17,656 nucleotides of DNA from positions 1 through 17,656 of the forward strand of contig VSOD01000027.1 in assembly GCA_009774655.1 (NCBI GenBank), in the 5' to 3' direction. The DNA comes from Lachnospiraceae bacterium (GTDB lineage Bacteria > Bacillota_A > Clostridia > Lachnospirales > Lachnospiraceae). The stretch's first letter is position 1. Each line of letters begins with the position of its first letter. Below the pieces are notes generated by a model that saw only the letters and a list, made by a program, of their open reading frames with translations, made no database searches and was not told where the DNA came from. The translations under genes were made by a program, and so were the position numbers. Shown in pieces: positions 7,576 to 14,111 of this stretch.

Positions 7576-8496
7576 CTATTCCCACAGCTTCTGCGGATAC
7601 AGGCCCTGATCTTTCAGCGACTGGATGGCTGCTACCACCACCGGCTTATCCTCTCTGTAGGTGACGCCGTACCAGCGGTCTTTTGACTTTAAGACGGTCA
7701 CCTCCGCCTTGTCCTCCCGGATCAGCTCGTCTACCACGAAAGGCAGGAAATACTCGCACTTCAGCGGATTCTTCGACAGGTTTTCCGACAGGAAAGCCGC
7801 GAAGCGATCCCGGATCTCGGGCAGCATGCTGTTCGTAAAGCCCCACATATTCATGGACACCACCGTGTCGCCGGCAAGCGGCGTCCAGGTTGCCCCGTCG
7901 TCCTCCGTATAAGCCGGACCGTCCGCACGCTTCTCGATGCGCACCCGCTCCGTGATCTCCGTCAGCTTCCCGTCGGCATTGGTCCCGCAGACGCCGCGCG
8001 CCACATGGCCGTTCTCCGTCAGCGTGTTCTCCAGCAGATAACCTACCATAGTATACTGATACCTGTCCGTATCCTCATGGGATGCCAGATAATCATAGAT
8101 CATCTGGAAAGCCTGCTGTCCATAATAATCATCCGCATTGATAACGGCAAACGGGCCGTCCACAACAGACAGACAGGACAAAACCGCATGAGCCGTTCCC
8201 CAGGGCTTCACCCTTCCCTCCGGCACTGTAAAGCCCTCCGGCAGAGCGGCGATATCCTGGAATACATATTCCACCTCGATCCGCTGTGCCATCCTGTCGC
8301 CGATGGTCTCTCTGAAATCCTGCTCGTTCTCTTTCTTGATGATAAAAATGACTTTTTCAAATCCAGCCTTCACCGCATCATAGATGGAAAAATCCATAAT
8401 GATATGTCCGTCCTGATCTACCGGATCAATCTGTTTCAGGCCGCCGTAACGACTCCCCATTCCTGCCGCCATGATAATAAGTACCGGTTTCTTCAT
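7576..8496 (-). CDS. Sugar-phosphate nucleotidyltransferase
   Basis: This roughly 306-residue cytoplasmic enzyme has an N-terminal Rossmann-like nucleotide-binding signature, MAAGMGSRYGGLKQIDPV, a variant of the GxGxR-K loop of sugar nucleotidyltransferases. Further on are KPWGTAHAVLS and FAVINADDYYG, which correspond to the base-binding and metal-binding Asp regions. It should convert a sugar 1-phosphate plus NTP into NDP-sugar and pyrophosphate. I prefer ATG at 8496; a GTG at 8502 is also in frame behind the same AGGAGG, which sits closer to the GTG. The neighbouring NahK-like kinase makes a HexNAc 1-phosphate, so this is the natural next enzyme. A plain glucose-1-phosphate (GalU-like) role cannot be excluded. 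Its promoter carries a long operator-like dyad. Confidence 0.85.
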   Translation of the reverse strand: MKKPVLIIMAAGMGSRYGGLKQIDPVDQDGHIIMDFSIYDAVKAGFEKVIFIIKKENEQDFRETIGDRMAQRIEVEYVFQDIAALPEGFTVPEGRVKPWGTAHAVLSCLSVVDGPFAVINADDYYGQQAFQMIYDYLASHEDTDRYQYTMVGYLLENTLTENGHVARGVCGTNADGKLTEITERVRIEKRADGPAYTEDDGATWTPLAGDTVVSMNMWGFTNSMLPEIRDRFAAFLSENLSKNPLKCEYFLPFVVDELIREDKAEVTVLKSKDRWYGVTYREDKPVVVAAIQSLKDQGLYPQKLWE

Positions 8497-8588
8497 ACCC
8501 ACTTGCTCCTCCTCTTCATGATCTTCATGTTTGTTCAGGTTTTACGCTTCCTGCACCCTGCCTGCATTAACAGTTTCATTGCTCTGAT

Positions 8589-8625
8589 TTATTGTAAACG
8601 ACATTGGAAATTTCGTTTACTATAA
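8589..8625. promoter_or_regulatory. 37-bp operator-like inverted repeat at the nucleotidyltransferase start site
   Basis: TTATTGTAAACGA (8589-8601) and TCGTTTACTATAA (8613-8625) are 13-bp inverted arms matching at 12 positions, with a perfect 8-bp core (GTAAACGA) and an 11-base spacer. The repeat starts at the edge of the -10 box of the minus-strand promoter and covers the likely start site, a classic repressor position. The GTAAACG half-site resembles LacI-family half-sites, but the wide spacing is not the usual LacI palindrome. Confidence 0.55.
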
Positions 8626-8653
8626 GTATATACAGCTTTTCGATGCCCGGCAA
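8625..8653 (-). promoter_or_regulatory. Promoter of the nucleotidyltransferase gene
   Basis: On the minus strand TTGCCG (8648-8653) is followed after 17 bases by TATACT (8625-8630). The spacing is ideal and the -10 matches 5 of 6 bases. The predicted start site falls in the 8589-8625 inverted repeat, leaving a leader of about 120 bases. Confidence 0.6.
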
Positions 8654-8705
8654 TAGCACGATAGGCACTTTTTTTTATCAAAAAAGACGGTTTTCCTGTT
8701 CGTTC

Positions 8706-8734
8706 TTGTATTTTTTTAGTCATTTTGCTACAAT
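8706..8734 (+). promoter_or_regulatory. Promoter of the CBM9-like gene
   Basis: TTGTAT (8706-8711) and TACAAT (8729-8734) are 17 bases apart, and the -10 is preceded by TGC, an extended -10 element. It lies 60 bases before the start codon of the plus-strand gene and is divergent to the nucleotidyltransferase promoter. Confidence 0.6.
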
Positions 8735-8749
8735 CACAGCAACCGTAAA

Positions 8750-8767
8750 GGGCAGTATCTGCTGCCC
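8750..8767 (+). other. Hairpin in the leader of the CBM9-like gene
   Basis: GGGCAG (8750-8755) and CTGCCC (8762-8767) form a 6-bp perfect stem with a 6-base loop, ending about 14 bases before the AGGAGG site. There is no T-tract, so it is not a terminator; it may influence mRNA stability or translation. Confidence 0.4.
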
Positions 8768-8794
8768 GCCAACAATATTTCAGGAGGATTTTTC

Positions 8795-9424
8795 ATGACC
8801 ATTACAACCTACGATACATACACACTCAGCACCGAAGAAGAACTTGCCCGCTGTCCCGTCTTTCACGTGGATCAATTTAACTGGGGCGGCAGCTATCGTC
8901 CCCTGACCACCGGGCGGCTGGGCTTTCTGCCGGGAACCGGTTTTCTGCTGGAAATGGAATGCCAGGAGACGGACCCCTGCCGTACCTACACGCAGGATAA
9001 CGATCCGGTCTATCTGGATTCCGCCATGGAGGCCTTCTTCTGCTTCGCACCACAGGAGGCTGAACCGCTCTACCTGAATTTCGAGATGAACGCCAACGGC
9101 GCCATGCTGGCCTGCCACGGGAGAAGCCGCGGGAACCGCAGCCCCTTTGCGGAAGAACTGCGGGCTGAACTTCTCTGCCAGGCCAAAGTACTGGAAGACC
9201 GGTGGAACATCCGCCTCACCCTGCCGCTAACTCTGGTACAGGCTCTTTACCCGGACTTCGCCCCGGAAACCGGAAGCCGCTTCACGTGCAATTTCTACAA
9301 AATAAAAGAGAGCAAAGGACTGACTCATTTCGCCAGCTTCGCTCCCATTACGGCTCCGGAACCCGATTTCCACCTGCCGGAATATTTTGCGCACGCACAG
9401 ATCCTTGAACTGCCTCCCGCGTAA
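8795..9424 (+). CDS. Stand-alone CBM9-like carbohydrate-binding protein
   Basis: This 209-residue protein starts at an ATG after AGGAGG with a 7-base gap. It resembles the CBM9_2 / DOMON-like family: YLNFEMNANGAML near the middle (about 92-104) and a C-terminal FYKIKESKGLTHFASF then PEPDFHLPEYFAHA are hallmark strands. There is no signal peptide or membrane segment, so it should be cytoplasmic, unlike xylanase-attached CBM9 modules. Its biochemical role is unknown; sugar or sugar-derivative binding is inferred from the family. It is divergent to the nucleotidyltransferase gene and near the sugar operon, which may reflect a shared role but could be coincidental. Family assignment is from remembered motifs only. 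Confidence 0.75.
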   Translation: MTITTYDTYTLSTEEELARCPVFHVDQFNWGGSYRPLTTGRLGFLPGTGFLLEMECQETDPCRTYTQDNDPVYLDSAMEAFFCFAPQEAEPLYLNFEMNANGAMLACHGRSRGNRSPFAEELRAELLCQAKVLEDRWNIRLTLPLTLVQALYPDFAPETGSRFTCNFYKIKESKGLTHFASFAPITAPEPDFHLPEYFAHAQILELPPA

Positions 9425-9456
9425 AACCTTACGCTTCGTTCTGCCGTCTGCCAACG

Positions 9457-9497
9457 GCCTGCCGGGCGCTGCTGTACGCTCAGCAGGCCCGGCAGGC
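9457..9497. other. Very stable 17-bp hairpin between convergent genes
   Basis: GCCTGCCGGGC (9457-9467) pairs perfectly with GCCCGGCAGGC (9487-9497). Inside, CTGCTG (9469-9474) pairs with CAGCAG (9481-9486), leaving one bulged G and a 6-base loop. It sits between the ends of the CBM9-like gene and the HD-GYP gene. Neither strand has a T-tract, so it may be a bidirectional 3'-end stabiliser or a non-canonical terminator. Confidence 0.6.
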
Positions 9498-9549
9498 TCC
9501 GGTACGTCAACAGTCTGTCACAATCCGTCCTGCTGCCTGTCTGCTGTTC

Positions 9550-10650
9550 TTATATCTCATCCTGGTACATTTCCATCAGGCTCTCAAACCTGGGCTTCAC
9601 TTCCGTAAATGCCTTCAACAGCTTGGGCGAGAACACGCCGCTGTGCCCGTTCAGGATCATCTGGAATGCCTTATCCGGCTCATAGGCCCTCTTATAAACA
9701 CGCTTTGACGTAAGGGCATCATACACATCCACAAGAGACACGATCTGTGCCGCTATGCTGATCTCGTCCCCTTTAAGCCCATCGGGATAACCATTGCCGT
9801 CATATTTCTCATGATGGTGTCTGGCAATGTCATAAGCATACTCGAAGATCGCCCTGTCGTTTAACCGTACCCTCTGCTGGATGATCTCCGCTCCCTTGGT
9901 GGTATGGGATTTGATCAGTTCAAACTCATCCTGCGTCAGCTTGGCCGGCTTTAAAATGATACTGTCCGGAATCGCGATCTTCCCGATATCATGCATGGAA
10001 GAAGCCCATCCGATCTGCACCAGTTTCTCCGGCGTCAGCTCATATTCCGGATACAGTTTCATGATGCTCTTTCCAAGGCACAGGGCATACTCCCTGATCC
10101 TCTTGATATGCTGCCTGGACTCCATATTCCTGAATTCCACAATGTTGCTCAGGGAATCGATCAGGATCTCATTCACGTGGTTCAGCTTCTTGGTCTGCTG
10201 CCGCAGAACACTGTTCTGCTTCTGGATATTGATATTCTGCTTCTTGACCATCAGCTCCAGCTGCATTTTGTATTGGAACCAGCCGATCGCATTCTGTACT
10301 ACCTGCCTTACAACCTCCGGCTGATACGGCTTCTTCACATAACTCACGATCCCGTACTCGTAACCCCTTTTTTCCAGTTGCGGCGAGCTGTCCCCGGTGA
10401 TCATGATAAAAGGTATCTTATTTACGATATTCCTTTCCTTTAAGTATTCCAACACTGCAAAGCCGTCCATCACAGGCATGACATTGTCAAGCAGGACGAT
10501 CGCCACAGAAGCCAGATTGTTTTTCAGAAGTTCTATGCCTACTTTGCCGTTCTCTGCCTCCAGAATCTTATACTCAGACCGGAATAACTCGACCAGGATA
10601 GAACGATCGATGGCATTGTCTTCAAAAATTATTATTGTATCCCGTTTCAT
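9550..10650 (-). CDS. Response regulator with HD-GYP cyclic di-GMP phosphodiesterase output
   Basis: This 366-residue protein has an N-terminal receiver domain (about 1-120): acidic pair E10/D11, phospho-acceptor D55 in LLDNVMP, T85 and K107. A long helical linker (about 125-165, rich in Gln, Lys and Leu) leads to the HD-GYP domain (about 165-355). Metal and catalytic motifs are intact: H181, H220-D221 followed by IGK, H249, and HHEKYDGNGYPDGL from H279, then D308. Known members hydrolyse cyclic di-GMP to pGpG or GMP; phosphorylation of D55 would switch activity. The ribosome site before ATG 10650 is weak. The gene follows the FapA gene after a 52-base gap that holds a 15-bp dyad, so co-transcription is likely. 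No cognate kinase is in the window apart from the distant YesM-like one, which is an unlikely partner. Confidence 0.92.
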   Translation of the reverse strand: MKRDTIIIFEDNAIDRSILVELFRSEYKILEAENGKVGIELLKNNLASVAIVLLDNVMPVMDGFAVLEYLKERNIVNKIPFIMITGDSSPQLEKRGYEYGIVSYVKKPYQPEVVRQVVQNAIGWFQYKMQLELMVKKQNINIQKQNSVLRQQTKKLNHVNEILIDSLSNIVEFRNMESRQHIKRIREYALCLGKSIMKLYPEYELTPEKLVQIGWASSMHDIGKIAIPDSIILKPAKLTQDEFELIKSHTTKGAEIIQQRVRLNDRAIFEYAYDIARHHHEKYDGNGYPDGLKGDEISIAAQIVSLVDVYDALTSKRVYKRAYEPDKAFQMILNGHSGVFSPKLLKAFTEVKPRFESLMEMYQDEI

Positions 10651-10677
10651 GTTTTTACCATACTTTCTACATTTTGT

Positions 10678-10692
10678 TAAACAAATTGTTTA
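10678..10692. other. 15-bp dyad between the FapA and HD-GYP genes
   Basis: TAAACAA (10678-10684) and TTGTTTA (10686-10692) are perfect inverted arms around a single base. It is AT-rich and lies 10 bases after the FapA stop codon. It could be a weak processing hairpin or an operator for an internal promoter. Confidence 0.3.
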
Positions 10693-10702
10693 CACAGCAA
10701 CA

Positions 10703-12805
10703 TTATAAGGCTACCATTACTACCTGCTTGTTCCGAAGTTTGAAAACGACTCTGCGCACTTCTCCCTTCAATGTATACTTAATACCGTTAATAGTGATCA
10801 GACTGCCTTCATGAGCCCTTCCCCTGACACAGACAGGCTCTTTCGTGGTCTGCTCCGTCTGGTTGACCAGCTTGGAAGCCTCGCCGTCCATCTCCGCCAG
10901 TTCCTGCATCTTAACGTCGATCGCTCCATAGATCCTGCGCCGCATTTCTTCCGACACATCTACGCCCGCAGCGGACATCACGACCATCTTGCTGCGTTCC
11001 TGTTCCAGAGACTGCAGATCGTTCAGAAGCTGTTCCCGCTTCTCCTCATATTCTTCCTGCTCCTTCGCATAAACGCCGTTCCGTCCGATATCCAGAATCG
11101 TCTTGATATGCAGCCTGTTTCCGAGATTGAAAGTATCCACGCCTTTTACCGCGCTGATGGTGCCTCCCAGCAAAACTCCCTTGCTGCCCGAAACGATCAC
11201 TCTGCCCATCGTGTTGATCGTGCTGTTCATAATATAGTTGGCTTTCACATTGCCCCCGGCATTGATGTTGGCAGCCTCGAAGAAACTTCCTGACACTTCA
11301 CCGCCTGCATCTATAAAGCAGTCGTTCTTGGAGCAGCTGCCCTTCTTGATCATCACATTGCCGCCGGCGATCAGCCGTCCCGTCTCCACGTTGTGCTCGA
11401 TGATGATATCTCCTGTGGCCTTGATATAGCCGCCTGAATAGATGCTTCCGATCACATATACGGAACCGTCCACCTCCAGCTTACCGGTGACCGCAGTCAC
11501 ATCCTCCCGCACAATAAGCATGTTGGAGATGTTGATGCGTCCGCCCACGAATTCAAACTTGCCGTTCATCTTCGACCTGTAGGTGACACCGTCCGGCTCA
11601 AGCGTAAATCCCACACCCCGCAGCGGCTTCAACTCAACCCCGCCTTCAGCATGAATCGATTCGCCGTAGACATTCGTTCCGGTAGTACCTTCCTCGGCCT
11701 GATGATAGAGCGCAATCCGCTCTCCTTCATCCACCATCTCAAAAGCCTCTATATTGACATAGTCAACGCCGCCGTCCGGAAGCGGTGCCGGAATACGCGG
11801 AAGATCCAGGCGCACGAACCATTCAAACCAGCCGTCTTTTCCCTTATGTGCCGGAATGCCTTCCGCGATCAGCACTTTCTCGTTCATCCGCCTGCGATCG
11901 ATCAGATCGTCAATGGCCTCCTTCTTGATTCCAAACACGATTCCGCGCTTTTCAAGATCATAATAAATATCATCCTTGGTGACCACATTTCCCGGCACCC
12001 ACGGAATATGTGCATACGCTTTATTACCGTTCTCCTCAACGAAAACGGAAAATTCTTTCTTCTCATAAGGATTCTGAGGAGATGGCCTGCGCCGTCCGCC
12101 GGACTTGTCCGCATTATTTTCCGGTTCTGCAACGCCCGCTCTCTTCCGGCTGATGACAGCTTTACGCTTCTCTTTCATATCTGTAGCGGAGTAGACCAGA
12201 CTGCAATAATCGGACACGTCTAAGCCAGATTCAAGCCCCAGACGGATCTCTCTCATCTGTGCATGGTTGAACAGATGCTTGGCGTAGATGGCGACATCCA
12301 GTTTTTTCTCCAGACCAAGGCGAATCTCCTGCATCTGCATCCAGTTATACCGGATGTCGGCATAAATCGACACGTCAATATCTTCACAGAGCCCGACCCT
12401 GATCTCATGAATCTGCGGCGCACACATATTATCCTGCAGCCATGTGTCAATAGGCAGACGATTCATGATCGCCAGACGGATCTCCTCCAGATCATCATCC
12501 GCAAATCCTCTCCTGAGGTAAGGAACAAGATCAATACCCGCATAGAGTGATATCCTCATCTGCCGCATCGTCTCGTAATTGTTGGATGGATCCGCATAGA
12601 TGGAAGCATCCACTTTATCCTTAAGCCCCATACGGATCTGTTCCATCTGCAGCCAGTTGAACTGCGGATTGGCATACAGGGAGACATCCAGCCCTTCTTC
12701 TTTTCCGAGCTTGATCTCCTGATTCTGCGCTTTCTGATATTCGTCATTTTCCATCATGGGAAAACGTAGTTCGTGCTGATTCGTATTGGAATCTAAATTA
12801 TTCAT
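10703..12805 (-). CDS. FapA (DUF342) protein with seven N-terminal 26-residue repeats
   Basis: With ATG 12805 (seven bases after GGGAG) the protein has 700 residues; a GTG at 12826 is possible but unsupported. Residues 28-209 are seven gap-free 26-residue repeats of the type MxEIRLGLExxLDVSIYA. A basic, Pro-rich linker follows (about 210-245). Residues about 250-570 form the FapA region: IAEGIPAHKGKDGWFEWF (about 313-330), then glycine-rich right-handed beta-helix strands such as GDIIIEHNVETGRLIAGGNV and GGEVSGSFFEAANINAGGNVKA. A coiled coil spans about 581-607, and a small C-terminal beta region follows. There is no signal peptide, so it should be cytoplasmic. FapA proteins are linked in some bacteria to polar assembly or flagellar control; the function here is not known. 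Being next to a REC-HD-GYP protein hints at cyclic di-GMP or localisation signalling. Confidence 0.9.
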   Translation of the reverse strand: MNNLDSNTNQHELRFPMMENDEYQKAQNQEIKLGKEEGLDVSLYANPQFNWLQMEQIRMGLKDKVDASIYADPSNNYETMRQMRISLYAGIDLVPYLRRGFADDDLEEIRLAIMNRLPIDTWLQDNMCAPQIHEIRVGLCEDIDVSIYADIRYNWMQMQEIRLGLEKKLDVAIYAKHLFNHAQMREIRLGLESGLDVSDYCSLVYSATDMKEKRKAVISRKRAGVAEPENNADKSGGRRRPSPQNPYEKKEFSVFVEENGNKAYAHIPWVPGNVVTKDDIYYDLEKRGIVFGIKKEAIDDLIDRRRMNEKVLIAEGIPAHKGKDGWFEWFVRLDLPRIPAPLPDGGVDYVNIEAFEMVDEGERIALYHQAEEGTTGTNVYGESIHAEGGVELKPLRGVGFTLEPDGVTYRSKMNGKFEFVGGRINISNMLIVREDVTAVTGKLEVDGSVYVIGSIYSGGYIKATGDIIIEHNVETGRLIAGGNVMIKKGSCSKNDCFIDAGGEVSGSFFEAANINAGGNVKANYIMNSTINTMGRVIVSGSKGVLLGGTISAVKGVDTFNLGNRLHIKTILDIGRNGVYAKEQEEYEEKREQLLNDLQSLEQERSKMVVMSAAGVDVSEEMRRRIYGAIDVKMQELAEMDGEASKLVNQTEQTTKEPVCVRGRAHEGSLITINGIKYTLKGEVRRVVFKLRNKQVVMVAL
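12179..12724 (-). repeat. Seven tandem 78-bp units encoding 26-residue repeats in the FapA protein
   Basis: Aligned by hand the protein gives seven consecutive units of exactly 26 residues (28-209), beginning NQEIKLGKEEGLDVSLYA, MEQIRMGLKDKVDASIYA, MRQMRISLYAGIDLVPYL, LEEIRLAIMNRLPIDTWL, IHEIRVGLCEDIDVSIYA, MQEIRLGLEKKLDVAIYA, MREIRLGLESGLDVSDYC, plus a partial eighth (MKEKRK). Units 3 and 4 are the most diverged, so the array is old rather than a recent slippage product. Confidence 0.85.
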
Positions 12806-12935
12806 ATTCACACTCCCGCATGTCACAGTCCCGACTGCAATGCCAACTCAAATAAATTCGGAAATCATACCTTTAGACTTACGTAAAAATGAATCAATAG
12901 AAATACAGGTGATCCTCTTACACAAAGAATTTAGA

Positions 12936-12955
12936 TATACTTTACCAGTATACCA
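12936..12955 (-). promoter_or_regulatory. Extended -10 promoter with overlapping dyad, upstream of the FapA gene
   Basis: On the minus strand TGGTATACT (12947-12955) is an extended -10 element with no clear -35. The same bases are one arm of a dyad TATACT-GGTAA-AGTATA (12936-12952), which would cover the start site and could bind a repressor. The resulting leader would be about 135 bases. Confidence 0.45.
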
Positions 12956-13024
12956 GATTTGATTCAAAAAAGCTACTATATTTAAATTGAATTAAACTTA
13001 CCTCCTGCCTGTCATAGCACAGAA

Positions 13025-13063
13025 GTATCCCGAAGGTTCCGTTGATCGAAGCCTCCGGGATAC
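13025..13063 (-). terminator. Stem-loop after the collagen-like gene
   Basis: On the minus strand GTATCCCGGAGG (13052-13063) pairs with CCTTCGGGATAC (13025-13036) over 12 bp with one G-T wobble. It lies 36 bases after the collagen-like stop codon. The downstream sequence TTCTGTG is only weakly T-rich, so termination may be inefficient. Confidence 0.55.
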
Positions 13064-13098
13064 ATGATATGGCTTTTGTGAATTTATATCTTGAAATA

Positions 13099-14001
13099 TC
13101 AGGTGTAGACCAGGCTGGCACTTACATATCCCCAGATTGTGTGAATCTGCTCTGGTTGGTCTGCCGTTGCGGAAAATACCAGCATCAGCCTTGTATTCTT
13201 CTCTACCGTTCTGTTCGCCCTGACCTCGCCTCTCAGCATAGTCCCGATGGGCGTTTCAGCAGTAATGGATGGCGTCAGGGTAATCAGCGTTTCTTCAATA
13301 GGTGAAAATATTTTGCTCGTCTCCCCGGCTTCGTAAAGCTGTGCTTTTATCGTGACAGTAGAGACAGTCCCAGCGGGCAGGGGAAAGACGTTCATAAAAG
13401 CAATCAGGCTATTAATCTCAATAGGGAAAGGAACCGTAAAGCAAAAACCGCTAACAGATCCCATCAGCTTTTCCACTTCTATCGTGGGGGTTAAAGGCCA
13501 TGCCGGCTGCCCGCTGGCACCAAAACCGATAAAAGCCGGCCTGCCTGGGAGCCCCTCCTCAGTCGTTGACATCGTAATAGGATTTCCCGAAGCAAAGAGG
13601 AGCATTTTTTCTGCTGACGCTATGCCTGCGGGCCCGGTCGCTCCGGTTGGGCCTGTGGCACCTCTCGGTCCGTCGCAGCCTCTCGATCCTGTATTGCCGG
13701 TAGGTCCTACCGGACCCGTATTTCCTCTGGGCCCCCTTGCGCCGGGAACGCCTGGAATACCCTGTGGACCAATCGGCCCCGGTTCCCCTCTGTCGCCCTT
13801 AGGACCTGGACAACCGCTATCCCCTTTGATTCCCTGAGGACCTGCTGGTCCCTGGTCGCCTTTGGGTCCCATAGGACCGCGAAGGCAGTCCAACGGCTGG
13901 TCTTGATTCTGTCGTAAAAGGAAGTTATTCGATTTTGCCTTCTGTATATGCAAAGCAGACAAAATGGGCAGAGCAGAACGGGTACGAATGTACCGGTGCA
14001 T
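13099..14001 (-). CDS. Collagen-like protein with BclB-type C-terminal region, probably 5'-truncated
   Basis: The open frame gives 300 residues. Residues 42-128 are 29 uninterrupted G-X-Y triplets (GPMGPKGDQGPAGP onward) expected to form a collagen triple helix. The C-terminal ~170 residues begin LLFASGNPITMSTTEEGLPG and GFGASG, resembling the trimeric head of BclB-like exosporium glycoproteins, so a spore-surface or cell-surface role is likely. The first ~30 residues (to about residue 33) are antisense to a GyrI-like coding remnant, and the ATG at 14001 has no ribosome site. The native 5' end therefore seems lost, making this either a pseudogene or an artefactual junction. No signal peptide is visible. 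A strong stem-loop follows the stop. Confidence 0.75.
   Translation of the reverse strand: MHRYIRTRSALPILSALHIQKAKSNNFLLRQNQDQPLDCLRGPMGPKGDQGPAGPQGIKGDSGCPGPKGDRGEPGPIGPQGIPGVPGARGPRGNTGPVGPTGNTGSRGCDGPRGATGPTGATGPAGIASAEKMLLFASGNPITMSTTEEGLPGRPAFIGFGASGQPAWPLTPTIEVEKLMGSVSGFCFTVPFPIEINSLIAFMNVFPLPAGTVSTVTIKAQLYEAGETSKIFSPIEETLITLTPSITAETPIGTMLRGEVRANRTVEKNTRLMLVFSATADQPEQIHTIWGYVSASLVYT
13618..13878 (-). repeat. Collagen G-X-Y triplet tract
   Basis: 29 consecutive 9-bp codon triplets encode G-X-Y, with frequent GPx, GxP and GAT/GPT units. Several blocks (GPTGATGPA, GPTGNTG) are near copies. Cys occurs at two Y or X positions (GCP, GCD), which could crosslink chains. Confidence 0.85.
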
Positions 14002-14090
14002 TGTTTGAAGTGTATGTAACAGACCCCTCTCAAGTTACCGCGGAGGAGGAATTGATTACAGAAGTCTATTATCCAATTAGAAAGATATGA
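13906..14090 (+). pseudogene. 3' remnant of a GyrI-like ligand-binding (effector-binding) protein
   Basis: The plus strand reads GSYSILPSVYAKQTKWAEQN then GYECTGALFEVYVTDPSQVT, and finishes EEELITEVYYPIRKI before a TGA at 14088. This pattern (aromatic GxY strand, W...NGY helix end, EVYxTDP, TEVYYPI at the very C-terminus) is the C-terminal half of GyrI-like domains, found alone or behind AraC/MerR DNA-binding domains. No start codon with a ribosome site is present, and the reading left of about 13905 runs into collagen-like coding sequence on the other strand. The gene is therefore cut at its 5' side. It ends 21 bases before the serine-hydrolase pseudogene and was probably co-transcribed with it. 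Confidence 0.75.
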
Positions 14091-14111
14091 AACGGAGGTC
14101 AGGCAAATAGC

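Noticed and set aside
12827..12940. Cyclic di-GMP riboswitch in the FapA leader
   Set aside because: The leader is long enough and the context is tempting, but I could not recognise the conserved riboswitch core; a covariance-model search would decide.
13007..13016. A perfect AGGAGG on the minus strand between the collagen-like stem-loop and the FapA promoter
   Set aside because: The only frame nearby is ATG with five codons ending at it, and no start codon follows at a usable distance, so it is treated as chance or a relic.
13618..13878. Possible CRISPR-like or short tandem DNA array
   Set aside because: The periodicity is 9 bp and is fully explained by collagen G-X-Y codons.
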